This document shows, one piece after another, positions 8,362 through 18,079 of a stretch of DNA of 46,414 nt. The stretch's first letter is position 1. Each line of letters begins with the position of its first letter. The notes beneath the pieces were generated by a model. That model was not told where the DNA came from, did not search any database, and saw nothing but the letters and a program-made list of their open reading frames with translations. The translations under genes were made by a program, and so were the position numbers. This DNA is from Planctomycetaceae bacterium (GTDB lineage: Bacteria; Planctomycetota; Planctomycetia; Pirellulales; Pirellulaceae), in NCBI GenBank assembly GCA_007127095.1, contig SKZY01000129.1, positions 1 through 46,414 of the forward strand, in the 5' to 3' direction.

Positions 8362-9813
8362 ATGGCACACACGATCATCATTTTCGGCGCATCGGGAGAC
8401 CTGACCAGTCGCAAGTTAATCCCGGCAATCTACAGCCTGCACAAGAAAAAACGGCTGCCCGAAGCGACTCAGATCGTGGGGGTGTCGCGGAGTGAGTACG
8501 ACCACGACCAGTGGCGGGAGATGCTCCGTGAGTCGACTCAGAAGTTTGCCAATTCGGCCTTCGACGACGCGACATGGGACGAGTTCGCGAAGCAGGTCTA
8601 TTACCATCCCGGCGACATCAGCGAAGCGAACGACTTTGAGACACTGGCCGAGTTTCTGCGATCGATCGAACCCGATTCTCGGGTCGACCGGGTCTATTAC
8701 CTATCGACGATGCCGCAGTTATACGAGACGGCGATCGAGCAGCTCGGCGCGTCGGGGTTGGCGGAGGAGGACGGCGGCCGACGGCGGGTGATCATTGAAA
8801 AGCCGTTCGGCACCGATCGGCGGACGGCCCGCGCGTTGAACGACAAGGTACACCGGGTTTTTCGCGAAGATCAGATTTATCGGATCGATCATTACTTGGG
8901 GAAGGAGACGGTTCAAAACCTGTTCGCGATGCGGTTTGCGAACAGCATTTTCGAGCCGTTGTGGAACCGCAATTACATCGATCACGTGCAGATCACGGTG
9001 GCGGAGGAGGTCCAGATCGGCAGCCGGGCGGCGTATTACGACACGTCAGGAATCCTCCGCGACATGTTCCAAAACCACATTTTTCAGCTGTTGATGTTGA
9101 CGGCGATGGAACCGCCGCCGCGATTCGACGCGACCATGGTGCGGGACGAAAAGGTCAAGGTCTTGCACAGCGTGCGGCCGATGACCGGTGGCGATTTCGC
9201 GGCGCAGACGTTTCGTGGGCGGTATACGGGTTATCTGCGGGAGCCGGGTGTCCCGGCGGACAGTCAGACCGAGACGTTCGCGATCCTGAAGTTGTACGTC
9301 GACAATTGGCGGTGGAAGAACGTGCCGTTTTATCTTCGCAGCGGCAAAGCGATGTCGTGTCGATCGTCGCAGATCGTGATTCAGTTCAAATCGCCGCCGC
9401 ATTTGTTGTTCGGGTCGAAGATTCGCGACTTTGAGGCGAACCGGTTGGTGATTCAGGTGCAGCCGGCCGAGGGCATCCAATTGCACATCGAGTCGAAGGT
9501 ACCCGACACCGACATGAAGACTCGCACCTCGACGCTCGATTTCCGATTTGCCGCGATCGATTCCGGCGGGATGCCCGACGGTTACCAACGGTTGCTGCTC
9601 GACGCGATGAACGGCGACGCCAGTCTGTTCGCCCGCAGTGATGAGGTTGAATTGTCGTGGGGGATCATCGACCCGATCTTGGCAGCGTGGCGGAGTCCGG
9701 CGGCACCGAAACTGCTCGATTACGAGCCGGGGTTGTGGGGCCCGATCGAGGCGACCGAATGGATGCGGGACCAGCGGCGTGAATGGTTCGATGTCTGTCC
9801 GGTCATCGAATAG
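8362..9813 (+). CDS. zwf: Glucose-6-phosphate 1-dehydrogenase
   Basis: IIIFGASGDLTSRKLIPAIYSL, VIIEKPFGTDRRTARALND, IYRIDHYLGKETVQNLFAMRFANSIFEPLWNRNYIDHVQITVAE. ORF track start 8353. Confidence 0.97.
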   Translation: MAHTIIIFGASGDLTSRKLIPAIYSLHKKKRLPEATQIVGVSRSEYDHDQWREMLRESTQKFANSAFDDATWDEFAKQVYYHPGDISEANDFETLAEFLRSIEPDSRVDRVYYLSTMPQLYETAIEQLGASGLAEEDGGRRRVIIEKPFGTDRRTARALNDKVHRVFREDQIYRIDHYLGKETVQNLFAMRFANSIFEPLWNRNYIDHVQITVAEEVQIGSRAAYYDTSGILRDMFQNHIFQLLMLTAMEPPPRFDATMVRDEKVKVLHSVRPMTGGDFAAQTFRGRYTGYLREPGVPADSQTETFAILKLYVDNWRWKNVPFYLRSGKAMSCRSSQIVIQFKSPPHLLFGSKIRDFEANRLVIQVQPAEGIQLHIESKVPDTDMKTRTSTLDFRFAAIDSGGMPDGYQRLLLDAMNGDASLFARSDEVELSWGIIDPILAAWRSPAAPKLLDYEPGLWGPIEATEWMRDQRREWFDVCPVIE

Positions 9814-9814
9814 A

Positions 9815-11617
9815 ATGCCTCGTTTCGGCGATGGGGCGATGAGACAGCGAAACAGGAACCAGAGCGAAACGGGCAGCGGCAGCTCACCAGTCTGTGGTGG
9901 GCCGTTGCCGCGTCTGATCGTCGGCATGGTCGCAGCGATGCTGGTTGTGACGACCGCCACGCCGGCGGCTGCGGCGAGGTTTTTGACTTATATCCCGCTC
10001 GATGCGGGATCCGCCGCGGTCGATACGCCAGCCGTTCAGCGGGCGGATGGATGTCGTTTGCCGATCGAGAATGCGGCTGACGACCGAGCTTGGTCGGAGT
10101 ATCTGGCCGCTTGGCGAGACCATGCCGACGACCCCGCGGAGCAAACGGCAAGGAAGCGACTCGGGTTGCCCACGGAGGCGGCCGTAACGGCGACCGTCAG
10201 CGATGGCGTGGCGGTGGCGACCGCTCTGTCGCGTTCGCTGCGGGTGTCTTGGAATCAGCCGCGGCGGGTCGACACCGATCACTTTGTGATTTTGGCCGAT
10301 ACGTCGGTCGACGACGCGATCGAGGTCGCGGCGGACTTAGAGCGATTTCATGCCGTTTGGACGCAGCTTTTTTTTCCGTTGTGGAAAGACCGTCAACGTT
10401 GGGATCGGACCAGGCCGCGTGGGGCTGGCGGACGTGGATCCGAACAGCCGCGATTTCGGGTCGTCGTCTTTCGCGACCGCCAGCAATACACCGCGGCGCT
10501 GGCGGCCGAAGGGGCGGCGATCGGCAGTTCGACGGGTTACTATTCGCCGTCGATGCGGATCACGTTTTTGTATCAGCCGGGTGGTCAACTTGGCCAAGAT
10601 CCGGACGGGGACCAACGTCAAGTCGGCGGCGATGCCGCCGCTGCGGCGGAACTGCGCGGTACTCGGTATCACGAATTGACTCATCAATTGTTGGCCGAAG
10701 CGACTGAGACGCGGTTGCGAGCGATGCCGGGCGAGCGGAGTGGATTTTGGTTAGCCGAGGGAATCGCCTGCTACATGGAATCGACGGCGATCCGCGGCGG
10801 CTACGCCACGGTCGGCGGTTGGGAATCGTCACGTCTGCAATTCGCCCGTCACCGGGTGCTCGCCGGCGGCGACTCAATGCCGCTTCGGGAACTCGAATCT
10901 TGGGGACGATTGCGGGTGCAGCGGTCGTCCGACCCGGCCCGTTTTTATGCTTTCGCCGCAGCGGAATGTCACCGGATCATCGATGCGGGTGATGGCGACG
11001 GATTGCCAGAGCTGCTCGGCAAGTTGGCGCGGCTATACCAGATTCGGCTGGCGTCACGGGCGGCCGCGACGGAGGAAGTCACCCTGCGGGATTACTTGGC
11101 GATCGACAACGCTCGGCTCACGGCGGTGACACGTGACGACTTGGTCAATCTCTGCTTATCTCGTTGTGCAGTCGATGCAGCCGGGCTGCGTCGAATCGAG
11201 CCGCAGCTGTCGTTGCGGTGGCTCGACCTGACGGCATTGCCGGTGACGACCGACGATCTGCTGCGGCTGGTTCCCGACCCGGCGACGATCCGTCAGTTGA
11301 GCTTAGAAGCGACGCGTATTGACGACTCGATCGCCGGTTGGATCGCTCGGGCGACGATTCTGGACGAGCTCGATTTGAGCTGGACAGCGACGGGTGACCG
11401 AGTGATCGGAGAGTTATCCGCCGCGGGGGCACTGGAGACGCTGTGGTTGACTGGCACTGCGGTCAGCGACGCGTCGCTCGATCCGATCGCGTCGATTAAA
11501 ACCTTGCGTCGAGTCGACCTGCAGCGAACCAACGTCAGCGATGAAGGTCGTCAACGGTTTCGTGCCCGGCGTCCCGATGTGACCCTCGATCCACTGCAAC
11601 TGGTACCTGCGCCGTGA
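9815..11617 (+). CDS. DUF1570-like putative zinc-peptidase domain followed by leucine-rich repeats
   Basis: ORF track start 9638 overlaps zwf; likely start 9815. HELTHQL...GFWLAEGIACYMES (HExxH plus downstream E). C-terminal LRR-like LSLEATRIDDSIAG...LDELDLSWTATGD...LETLWLTGTAVSD...LRRVDLQRTNVSDEG. Confidence 0.75.
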   Translation: MPRFGDGAMRQRNRNQSETGSGSSPVCGGPLPRLIVGMVAAMLVVTTATPAAAARFLTYIPLDAGSAAVDTPAVQRADGCRLPIENAADDRAWSEYLAAWRDHADDPAEQTARKRLGLPTEAAVTATVSDGVAVATALSRSLRVSWNQPRRVDTDHFVILADTSVDDAIEVAADLERFHAVWTQLFFPLWKDRQRWDRTRPRGAGGRGSEQPRFRVVVFRDRQQYTAALAAEGAAIGSSTGYYSPSMRITFLYQPGGQLGQDPDGDQRQVGGDAAAAAELRGTRYHELTHQLLAEATETRLRAMPGERSGFWLAEGIACYMESTAIRGGYATVGGWESSRLQFARHRVLAGGDSMPLRELESWGRLRVQRSSDPARFYAFAAAECHRIIDAGDGDGLPELLGKLARLYQIRLASRAAATEEVTLRDYLAIDNARLTAVTRDDLVNLCLSRCAVDAAGLRRIEPQLSLRWLDLTALPVTTDDLLRLVPDPATIRQLSLEATRIDDSIAGWIARATILDELDLSWTATGDRVIGELSAAGALETLWLTGTAVSDASLDPIASIKTLRRVDLQRTNVSDEGRQRFRARRPDVTLDPLQLVPAP

Positions 11618-12882
11618 ACGAAACGCTGCCTTCCTTTTTTCGGATACGGCAACACTTTGCCAGCGATTCGATCGCCGACGCGGGTGCTGAAACGGCCGTT
11701 CAGATCGACCGTTCTTCACTGCGGCGGCGGGTGAGTCCTGGACAGAACGTAGCGATCGCGGTCGGCAGTCGTGGGATTGCCCGCTTGGCCGAGGTCGTCG
11801 CTGCGGTCGCGGCGAAGGTCCGCGATTATGGTGGCGTCCCGTTCATCGTCCCGGCGATGGGCAGCCACGGCGGGGCGACCGGGCCGGGCCAGGCGGCCGT
11901 GTTGGCCGAGTACGGAATCACGGCCGACACGATGGGCTGCGAAATCCGTTCTGAGATGGATGTCGACCAGATCGGGACGACGAACGACGGCGGTGGGGTC
12001 TATTTTGACCGTCAAGCGATGGCCGCCGATCACGTCATCGTCGTCAACCGCGTCAAGCCGCACACGCATATCTCGGGGCCGCATGAGAGCGGTCTGGTCA
12101 AGATGATGCTGATCGGCTTAGGCAAGCACCGCGGCGCGGCGGCCTATCATCAAGCGATGACTCGTCGATCGTTCGAATCGTTGGTCGCTGAGACGATCCC
12201 GCAGATCTTGACGCGGTGTCCGGTCTCACTCGGTCTGGCGATTGTGGAGAACGCTTATGACCAGGTCGCGGTGATCGAATCGATTGAGCCCGACGAAATC
12301 CTCGATCGCGAAACCGAATTGCTGGAACTGGCCCGCGGGCGGATGCCAAGACTTCCGTTCACCTCCGCCGATCTGTTGGTGATCGATCGGATCGGCAAAA
12401 ACATCAGCGGCAGCGGATTGGACACCAACGTCGTCGGTCGCAAGTCGAATGACAAATGTGCCGGGGAGCACGAGTTACCCAAGATCGCTCAGATCTATGT
12501 CCGTGGTTTGACCGAACAATCGGCGGGGAACGCCGCCGGGATCGGGATCGCCGAATACTGTCGGTCGAGTCTGGTGCGGGAGATGGATGTCGACAAAACC
12601 CGCGTCAATTGTCTGACGGCGTTGCACATCACCGCGGCGGCGATCCCCGCTCACTGGGAAACCGACCAAGAGGTGTTGCGGATCGCTGCCGGCCAATCGG
12701 GACGTGAGACAGCCGGCGAACTGCGGTGGATGTGGATCGCTGACACACTGCACGTTGGTGAAGTGATGTGCAGTGAAGCCTATCTGGGTGAAGCCAGTAG
12801 CCGGACCGATTTGAGTATCATGGGGCCGGCGACCCCGCCGCAGTTTGATACCGCGGGGCAATTGATCGAGGCGTTTCCGTAA
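11614..12882 (+). CDS. Lactate racemase (LarA)-like / DUF2088 family protein
   Basis: GTG start overlapping the previous stop (GTGA). VPAMGSHGGAT, VVNRVKPHTHISGPHESGLVKMMLIGLGKHRGA. Confidence 0.75.
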   Translation: MNETLPSFFRIRQHFASDSIADAGAETAVQIDRSSLRRRVSPGQNVAIAVGSRGIARLAEVVAAVAAKVRDYGGVPFIVPAMGSHGGATGPGQAAVLAEYGITADTMGCEIRSEMDVDQIGTTNDGGGVYFDRQAMAADHVIVVNRVKPHTHISGPHESGLVKMMLIGLGKHRGAAAYHQAMTRRSFESLVAETIPQILTRCPVSLGLAIVENAYDQVAVIESIEPDEILDRETELLELARGRMPRLPFTSADLLVIDRIGKNISGSGLDTNVVGRKSNDKCAGEHELPKIAQIYVRGLTEQSAGNAAGIGIAEYCRSSLVREMDVDKTRVNCLTALHITAAAIPAHWETDQEVLRIAAGQSGRETAGELRWMWIADTLHVGEVMCSEAYLGEASSRTDLSIMGPATPPQFDTAGQLIEAFP

Positions 12883-12896
12883 CCCGAGGGCGGTGA

Positions 12897-14630
12897 ATGA
12901 TGGCTGTTTGGGATCGAAGTTGGCGAGCATTCATGCTGCTCGGATTGACCGTCTGGGCGTTGGCGGCGAGCGGTACGGTGGGGCGAGCGGAGCTGCCGTT
13001 TGCCGATGGCGAGCGAGTCCTATTCGTCGGTGACAGCATCACACAGGACGGCCGCTATGTCGCCTTGACGGAAGCCTATTTGTGGGCCGCCTATCCCGAC
13101 CGCAACATCGACGTGGTCAATGCCGGCCTGAGTAGCGAAACGGTCTCGGGGATTACCGAACCGGTCCACCCCTACCCACGTCCGAACGTTCATGACCGTC
13201 TGGCTCAGGCGCTGGAATTAACAAAGCCCGATTGGGTAGTCGTTTGTTACGGGATGAACGATGGGATCTATCACCCGCTATCGGAATCGATTGCCGAGGC
13301 TTACCGCGACGGTTTGGCCAAGCTGATCGCGGACGTTGCGGCGGTCGATGCCAAGTTGATCTTGTTGACGCCGCCTTCGTTCGATGCCGACGCACCGGCG
13401 GTTCGCAAACGGTTGGGCGAAGTCACCGAGTCGGAGCCGCACGGTTATCGCAACCCGTTTCCACAGTATGACGAGACACTCGAGCAGCTCGGCGGGATCG
13501 TCAAGGAGTTCACTTCGCACGCCGCCGTCGAACGGGTGATCGATCTGCACGCCGTCACCGACGGCTACCTTAGCCGCATCAAAGCGAAGCTGCCCGATTA
13601 TGCATATGGCGACGGGGTACACCCGCCCGCCGATGGCCACTTTGCGATCGCGGTCGGATTGCTGGCGGGACTCGGCGGTGACATCGATAAGGTCTCGGCG
13701 ACGCTGAGTCACTTGACCGGTTTGGCCGCGGCCGACCGAGTTGGAGAACCGACGGCTGAACAGGCGGCGTTTTATGACGGGTTGCTCGAGCGTTTTCGGC
13801 GTCGATCGGCGGCTTATCGGAAGGCGATCGGTGTCCCTGAGCCGATGAAGTTAGAGGCACCGCCCCTGGAGACGGTTGAGCCGTGGGCCGCGGAAAGGTT
13901 GGTCGCGCTGCGGGCGCTGGTCGCCGATTCCGGTGCGTCGGAGTCGTCATCAGCGGCTGTCTACCAGCCTTATGCCGAGGCGGCGGAAAAGCGATGGGCA
14001 AACGCGATCGCCGAATTGGAAGCGCTGGATCGAACGGAAACGCATCCCGACGACGCGATCCTGTTTTTGGGCAGCAGCAGCGTCCGTTTGTGGGACGACA
14101 TCGCTAGCGATATGGGCCCCTATCACCCGATCCGCCGCGGCTACGGCGGAGCCAGGTTCACCGATACGGCGGTATTCGCCGAGCGGTTGATCAAGCCGCA
14201 CGTGTACGCGGCGATGGTCGTTTTCGTCGCCAACGACGTCACCGGCAGGGAAAGCGACACGCCGCTGGATGAGATCGAACGGTTGGTCCGCCACATCATC
14301 GAAGTGTCACGCAATCATCAACCCGACGCCCCGGTGTTGTTAGTCGAGATCACGCCCTGCTCATCGCGATGGGATGCTTGGCCGAAGATTCGCGCCGTCA
14401 ACTACTTGCTGCGAGAGATCACGTTCACGGTACCGAATACGTACTTTGTCGAAACGGCGGAGTACTACTTGGATGCCGAAAACCGGCCGATCGACGACTA
14501 TTTCCGCAAGGATTTGCTGCACCAAAACGCGGCAGGCTATCGGTTGTGGGGAAAGTTAATCCAACGTCGCTTGGGTGAAGCGTTACGCGCCGATGGAAAG
14601 GCCGGCCTGTTGCCGGACGATCGCGGTTAG
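12897..14630 (+). CDS. Secreted double-domain SGNH/GDSL hydrolase
   Basis: Signal-like N-terminus. Domain 1: VLFVGDSITQDGRY, VVCYGMNDGIY, DGVHPPADGH. Domain 2: AILFLGSSSVRLWDD, GYGGARF, VVFVANDVTG, DLLHQNAAGY. Confidence 0.85.
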   Translation: MMAVWDRSWRAFMLLGLTVWALAASGTVGRAELPFADGERVLFVGDSITQDGRYVALTEAYLWAAYPDRNIDVVNAGLSSETVSGITEPVHPYPRPNVHDRLAQALELTKPDWVVVCYGMNDGIYHPLSESIAEAYRDGLAKLIADVAAVDAKLILLTPPSFDADAPAVRKRLGEVTESEPHGYRNPFPQYDETLEQLGGIVKEFTSHAAVERVIDLHAVTDGYLSRIKAKLPDYAYGDGVHPPADGHFAIAVGLLAGLGGDIDKVSATLSHLTGLAAADRVGEPTAEQAAFYDGLLERFRRRSAAYRKAIGVPEPMKLEAPPLETVEPWAAERLVALRALVADSGASESSSAAVYQPYAEAAEKRWANAIAELEALDRTETHPDDAILFLGSSSVRLWDDIASDMGPYHPIRRGYGGARFTDTAVFAERLIKPHVYAAMVVFVANDVTGRESDTPLDEIERLVRHIIEVSRNHQPDAPVLLVEITPCSSRWDAWPKIRAVNYLLREITFTVPNTYFVETAEYYLDAENRPIDDYFRKDLLHQNAAGYRLWGKLIQRRLGEALRADGKAGLLPDDRG

Positions 14631-14691
14631 ACTGAATCGCCCGCTCCTTTTTCCCGCTCGCCTCCCACCGCCTCCCACCGAGAGTCTCCTA

Positions 14692-16071
14692 ATGCGCAAT
14701 CCAGTTTTCTGTCGTTCGCTCCGGTCCGTCCGGCGAACCGTTCTCGGATTGGCGTTCGTTGGGGGGCTTGCCGGGGCGGTGCAAGGTGACGATTCGGTCA
14801 GCTTCAGTCGTGACGTCGCGCCGGTGTTGCAGGAACATTGTGTCGCCTGTCACAGCGCCAAAAAGGCGGAAGGTGGCTATCGGGTCGACACCTTTGCGGA
14901 GTTGACTCAGGCCGGCGATTCGGGCGAGGCGCCGATCGACAAGACGGCGGAGCATTTGGGCGAAATGTTCCGTCGGATCATTACCGACGATGAGTCAGAG
15001 CGGATGCCGGCGGAGAGCGACCCGTTGGCTGCCGAGTCGATCGAATTGATCAAGCGATGGCTCGCCTCGGGCGGCGAGTTCGACGGCAGCGACCCCGATC
15101 AACTGCTGGTGTTTGTCATCCCGCCGCCGCAGTATCCCGATCCGCCGGCTGCTTATCCGGCCGCGGTACCGATCACCGCGATCGCCTTTTCGCCTGACGG
15201 CAAAGAAGTGTTGGCAGCGGGATACCACGAAGTCACCATCTGGAGCGCGGACGATGGCAGCTTAGTCCGGCGGATCACGAACTTGGGTCAGCGAATTTTT
15301 GCGATCGCGATCCATCCCGACGGTCGCTCGATCGCGGTTGCTTGCGGCGAACCGGGGCGTGGCGGTGAGGTCCGGTTGGTCGATTATGCCAGCGGCGAAG
15401 TCAAAGCGGTGATCGCCAGGTCGGCTGACGTCGCGCTCGATCTGGCGTTCCGGCCGGGGACGCATCAGCTAGCGATCGGTACCGCCGATTCGATGATCCG
15501 CGTCATCGATACCGAGACGCTGGAAACCGTCCGTGAATTGGCGAGTCATGCCGACTGGGTCACGGCGGTCGCTTGGAGTCCTGACGGTACGCGATTGGCA
15601 TCGGCCAGTCGCGACAAGTCGGCCAAGGTGTTTGACGCCGAGAGCGGCGAATTGTTGACCAGTTATCTGGGGCATGGCGACGCGGTTCGCGGCGTGATGT
15701 TTTCGGCCGATGGCCAGCACATCTTTTCTTCGGGGACCGATGCCAGACTGCACCGCTGGGAAACCGCCGGTGGTAAGCGGATCGCCTTGATCCCGCTCGG
15801 TGGTGAAGGATACCGGTTGGTTCCCGGTGGCGATCATGCTCCGCTGGTACCGCTGGCCGACAAGCGAGTTTTGCAAATCGATCCGGCCAAAAATGCTGTT
15901 TTGAAGGCGTTCGCTGGGCTGGGCGATTGGGCATTGTCGGTGGCTTGGCATCCGGCGACCGAGCGAGTCGTAGCCGGTGCGTATAACGGCGAGGTGCAGC
16001 TTTGGAACGCCGCCGATGGCCAATCGGTCAGCAGTTGGATCGCCCGGCCTGCCGGAACGCCTGGCGATTGA
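14692..16071 (+). CDS. c-type cytochrome domain + WD40 repeat protein
   Basis: ORF track start 14575; likely start 14692 (MRNPVFCRSLRSVRRTVLGLAFVGGLAGAVQG). FSRDVAPVLQEHCVACHSAKKAEGGYRVDTF, then WD40-like ITAIAFSPDGKEVLAAGYHEVTIWSADDGSLV, WVTAVAWSPDGTRLASASRDKSAKVFDAESGELL. Confidence 0.87.
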   Translation: MRNPVFCRSLRSVRRTVLGLAFVGGLAGAVQGDDSVSFSRDVAPVLQEHCVACHSAKKAEGGYRVDTFAELTQAGDSGEAPIDKTAEHLGEMFRRIITDDESERMPAESDPLAAESIELIKRWLASGGEFDGSDPDQLLVFVIPPPQYPDPPAAYPAAVPITAIAFSPDGKEVLAAGYHEVTIWSADDGSLVRRITNLGQRIFAIAIHPDGRSIAVACGEPGRGGEVRLVDYASGEVKAVIARSADVALDLAFRPGTHQLAIGTADSMIRVIDTETLETVRELASHADWVTAVAWSPDGTRLASASRDKSAKVFDAESGELLTSYLGHGDAVRGVMFSADGQHIFSSGTDARLHRWETAGGKRIALIPLGGEGYRLVPGGDHAPLVPLADKRVLQIDPAKNAVLKAFAGLGDWALSVAWHPATERVVAGAYNGEVQLWNAADGQSVSSWIARPAGTPGD

Positions 16072-16269
16072 TTTGGACCGTAGCGACCGATGATTTTCTG
16101 CCGATGCTTTTCCCAATAATCCTTGCTTTTCAATCTGGGTTGATCCATGACCACCTCGACATTCCGCGAGCCAAACACAGTGGCTTTTTCGGGTTCACAG
16201 CGGCGACCGAGCCGGTTTTTGGAAATGCTCGCGAACCCGTGGTGGTCGACTCGGCGGGAGCATCTTCGG

Positions 16270-17832
16270 ATGACCGTTTTGTGGGCTGCCACCTTACTTG
16301 CCGGCTTCGTCAGTAGTCCGCTGTGGGCGGCCGATGGTCCGAATGTCGTCGTGGTGCTGGCTGACGATTTGGGGTACGCCGATGTCAGTTGTTATGGCGG
16401 CAAGATATCGACGCCGCACATCGACCGTTTGGCCGCGACCGGGATGAGGTTTACCGATGCCCACACAAGTTCGTCGGTCTGTTCACCGACTCGGTATGGA
16501 CTGCTGACGGGGCGATACAATTGGCGATCGCGTCTGAAGCGGAGTGTGTTGGGCGGCTTGAGCCCACGGCTGATCGAACCCGATCGGGTGACGTTGGCGG
16601 GTTTCCTGCAAGGCCAGGGTTATCACACCGCGTGTATCGGCAAGTGGCACCTCGGCATGGATTGGAAGCTCAAGCCGGGTAAGGAGGTGACGCCGTTGGG
16701 GATCGAACCTCGCGAGCAGGTATTCAATGTCGAATACGGCGCCCCGATTGCTAACGGCCCAGCGGCGGTTGGCTTCGACTACTTTTTCGGAATCAGCGCC
16801 TCGCTAGACATGGTCCCCTACGCCTACATCGAAAACGATCGGGTGACCGAATTGCCGACCGAGGATCGTGATTTTCCGATGATGGACGGGCGGCAAACGG
16901 GACGGACTCGCAAGGGACCGACTGCGCCCGGTTTTGATGCCGCGGATGTGTTGCCGATGCTGGTGCGGAAGTCGGTCGAATACATCGACGAACGAGCCCG
17001 ATCGGGTGAATCGGACGGTGGTCGGCAGCCGTTCTTTTTGTACGTCCCGTTGGCATCGCCGCACACGCCGATCCTACCGACGCCTGCGTGGCGTGGTAAA
17101 AGCGGAATCAACCCCTACGCCGATTTCGTGATGGAATCGGATTGGGCTGTCGGCCAGATCGTTGCCGCCTTGGAACGAAATGGGGTGGCAGAAAACACGC
17201 TGATCGTCTTCACCAGCGACAACGGTTGTTCCCCGCAGGCGAAGTTCGACGAATTGGCGGCGCATGACCACTATCCCAGCGGGCCGCTACGAGGGCATAA
17301 GGCTGACCTCTTCGAAGGCGGCCACCGGATCCCGATGGTCGTCAGTTATCCGGGAGTGACCGCTGCGGGCACGGTTTCGGAGCAAGTGGTCTGCCTGACC
17401 GATATCTTTGCGACCGTCGCTGCCGCTATCGGGGTCGACGACTTAGCGGCTGACATGGCAGAAGACAGTTTCAGTTTCTTGACCGCCTTGAAGGGCGAGA
17501 CGTCGGCGAGCGGTGTTCGGGAATCGCTCGTTTCGCATTCGATCAACGGCTCGTTCGCGATCCGCCGGGGTGATTGGAAATTGATGCTGTGTGGCGACTC
17601 CGGCGGTTGGAGTGCGCCGCGTCCCGGCAGTCCGGCGGCCGGAAAACTCCCCTCACGGCAACTCTATCACCTCGGTGAAGACCTTGCGGAACAGGAAAAT
17701 CGGATCGCCGACCGACCTGAAGTGGCGGCCGAGTTGCTCGAGCTGTTGGAAAACCTGGTCGCTGAGGGGCGTAGCACACCGGGACCACGCCAAGAGAATA
17801 CCGGCGCGGTGACGATCGAATCGGGGCGATAA
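16270..17832 (+). CDS. Arylsulfatase family protein (type I, formylglycine Cys type)
   Basis: NVVVVLADDLGYADVSCYGGKISTPHIDRLAATGMRFTDAHTSSSVCSPTRYGLLTGRYNWR (CxPxR motif), CIGKWHLG, LIVFTSDNG. ORF track start 16147; signal peptide favours 16270. Confidence 0.92.
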   Translation: MTVLWAATLLAGFVSSPLWAADGPNVVVVLADDLGYADVSCYGGKISTPHIDRLAATGMRFTDAHTSSSVCSPTRYGLLTGRYNWRSRLKRSVLGGLSPRLIEPDRVTLAGFLQGQGYHTACIGKWHLGMDWKLKPGKEVTPLGIEPREQVFNVEYGAPIANGPAAVGFDYFFGISASLDMVPYAYIENDRVTELPTEDRDFPMMDGRQTGRTRKGPTAPGFDAADVLPMLVRKSVEYIDERARSGESDGGRQPFFLYVPLASPHTPILPTPAWRGKSGINPYADFVMESDWAVGQIVAALERNGVAENTLIVFTSDNGCSPQAKFDELAAHDHYPSGPLRGHKADLFEGGHRIPMVVSYPGVTAAGTVSEQVVCLTDIFATVAAAIGVDDLAADMAEDSFSFLTALKGETSASGVRESLVSHSINGSFAIRRGDWKLMLCGDSGGWSAPRPGSPAAGKLPSRQLYHLGEDLAEQENRIADRPEVAAELLELLENLVAEGRSTPGPRQENTGAVTIESGR

Positions 17833-18079
17833 GCATTCTCTTAAACGGCCGGACGCTTGAATGAGCGAGTCGATCCGGTAGACTCAGGGTAAACCCGCCC
17901 CCCCGCTCGTGACGATTTTTTCGGTAACAGTCAATCGGCTGGCCGTCCCGACCGAACCCAGTATCTGACTCGCATCATTGAGGTCGACTCATCCTGCGGC
18001 GGCGACTTCGACAAAAAGCTTGGTCTCTCATGGAACCAAGGCCATGGTTCTCTCTTCTCTCTAGCCTGCGAGTACGATC

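Noticed and set aside
9046-9960. 304-aa minus ORF opposite zwf
   Set aside because: Arg/His-rich shadow translation of zwf.
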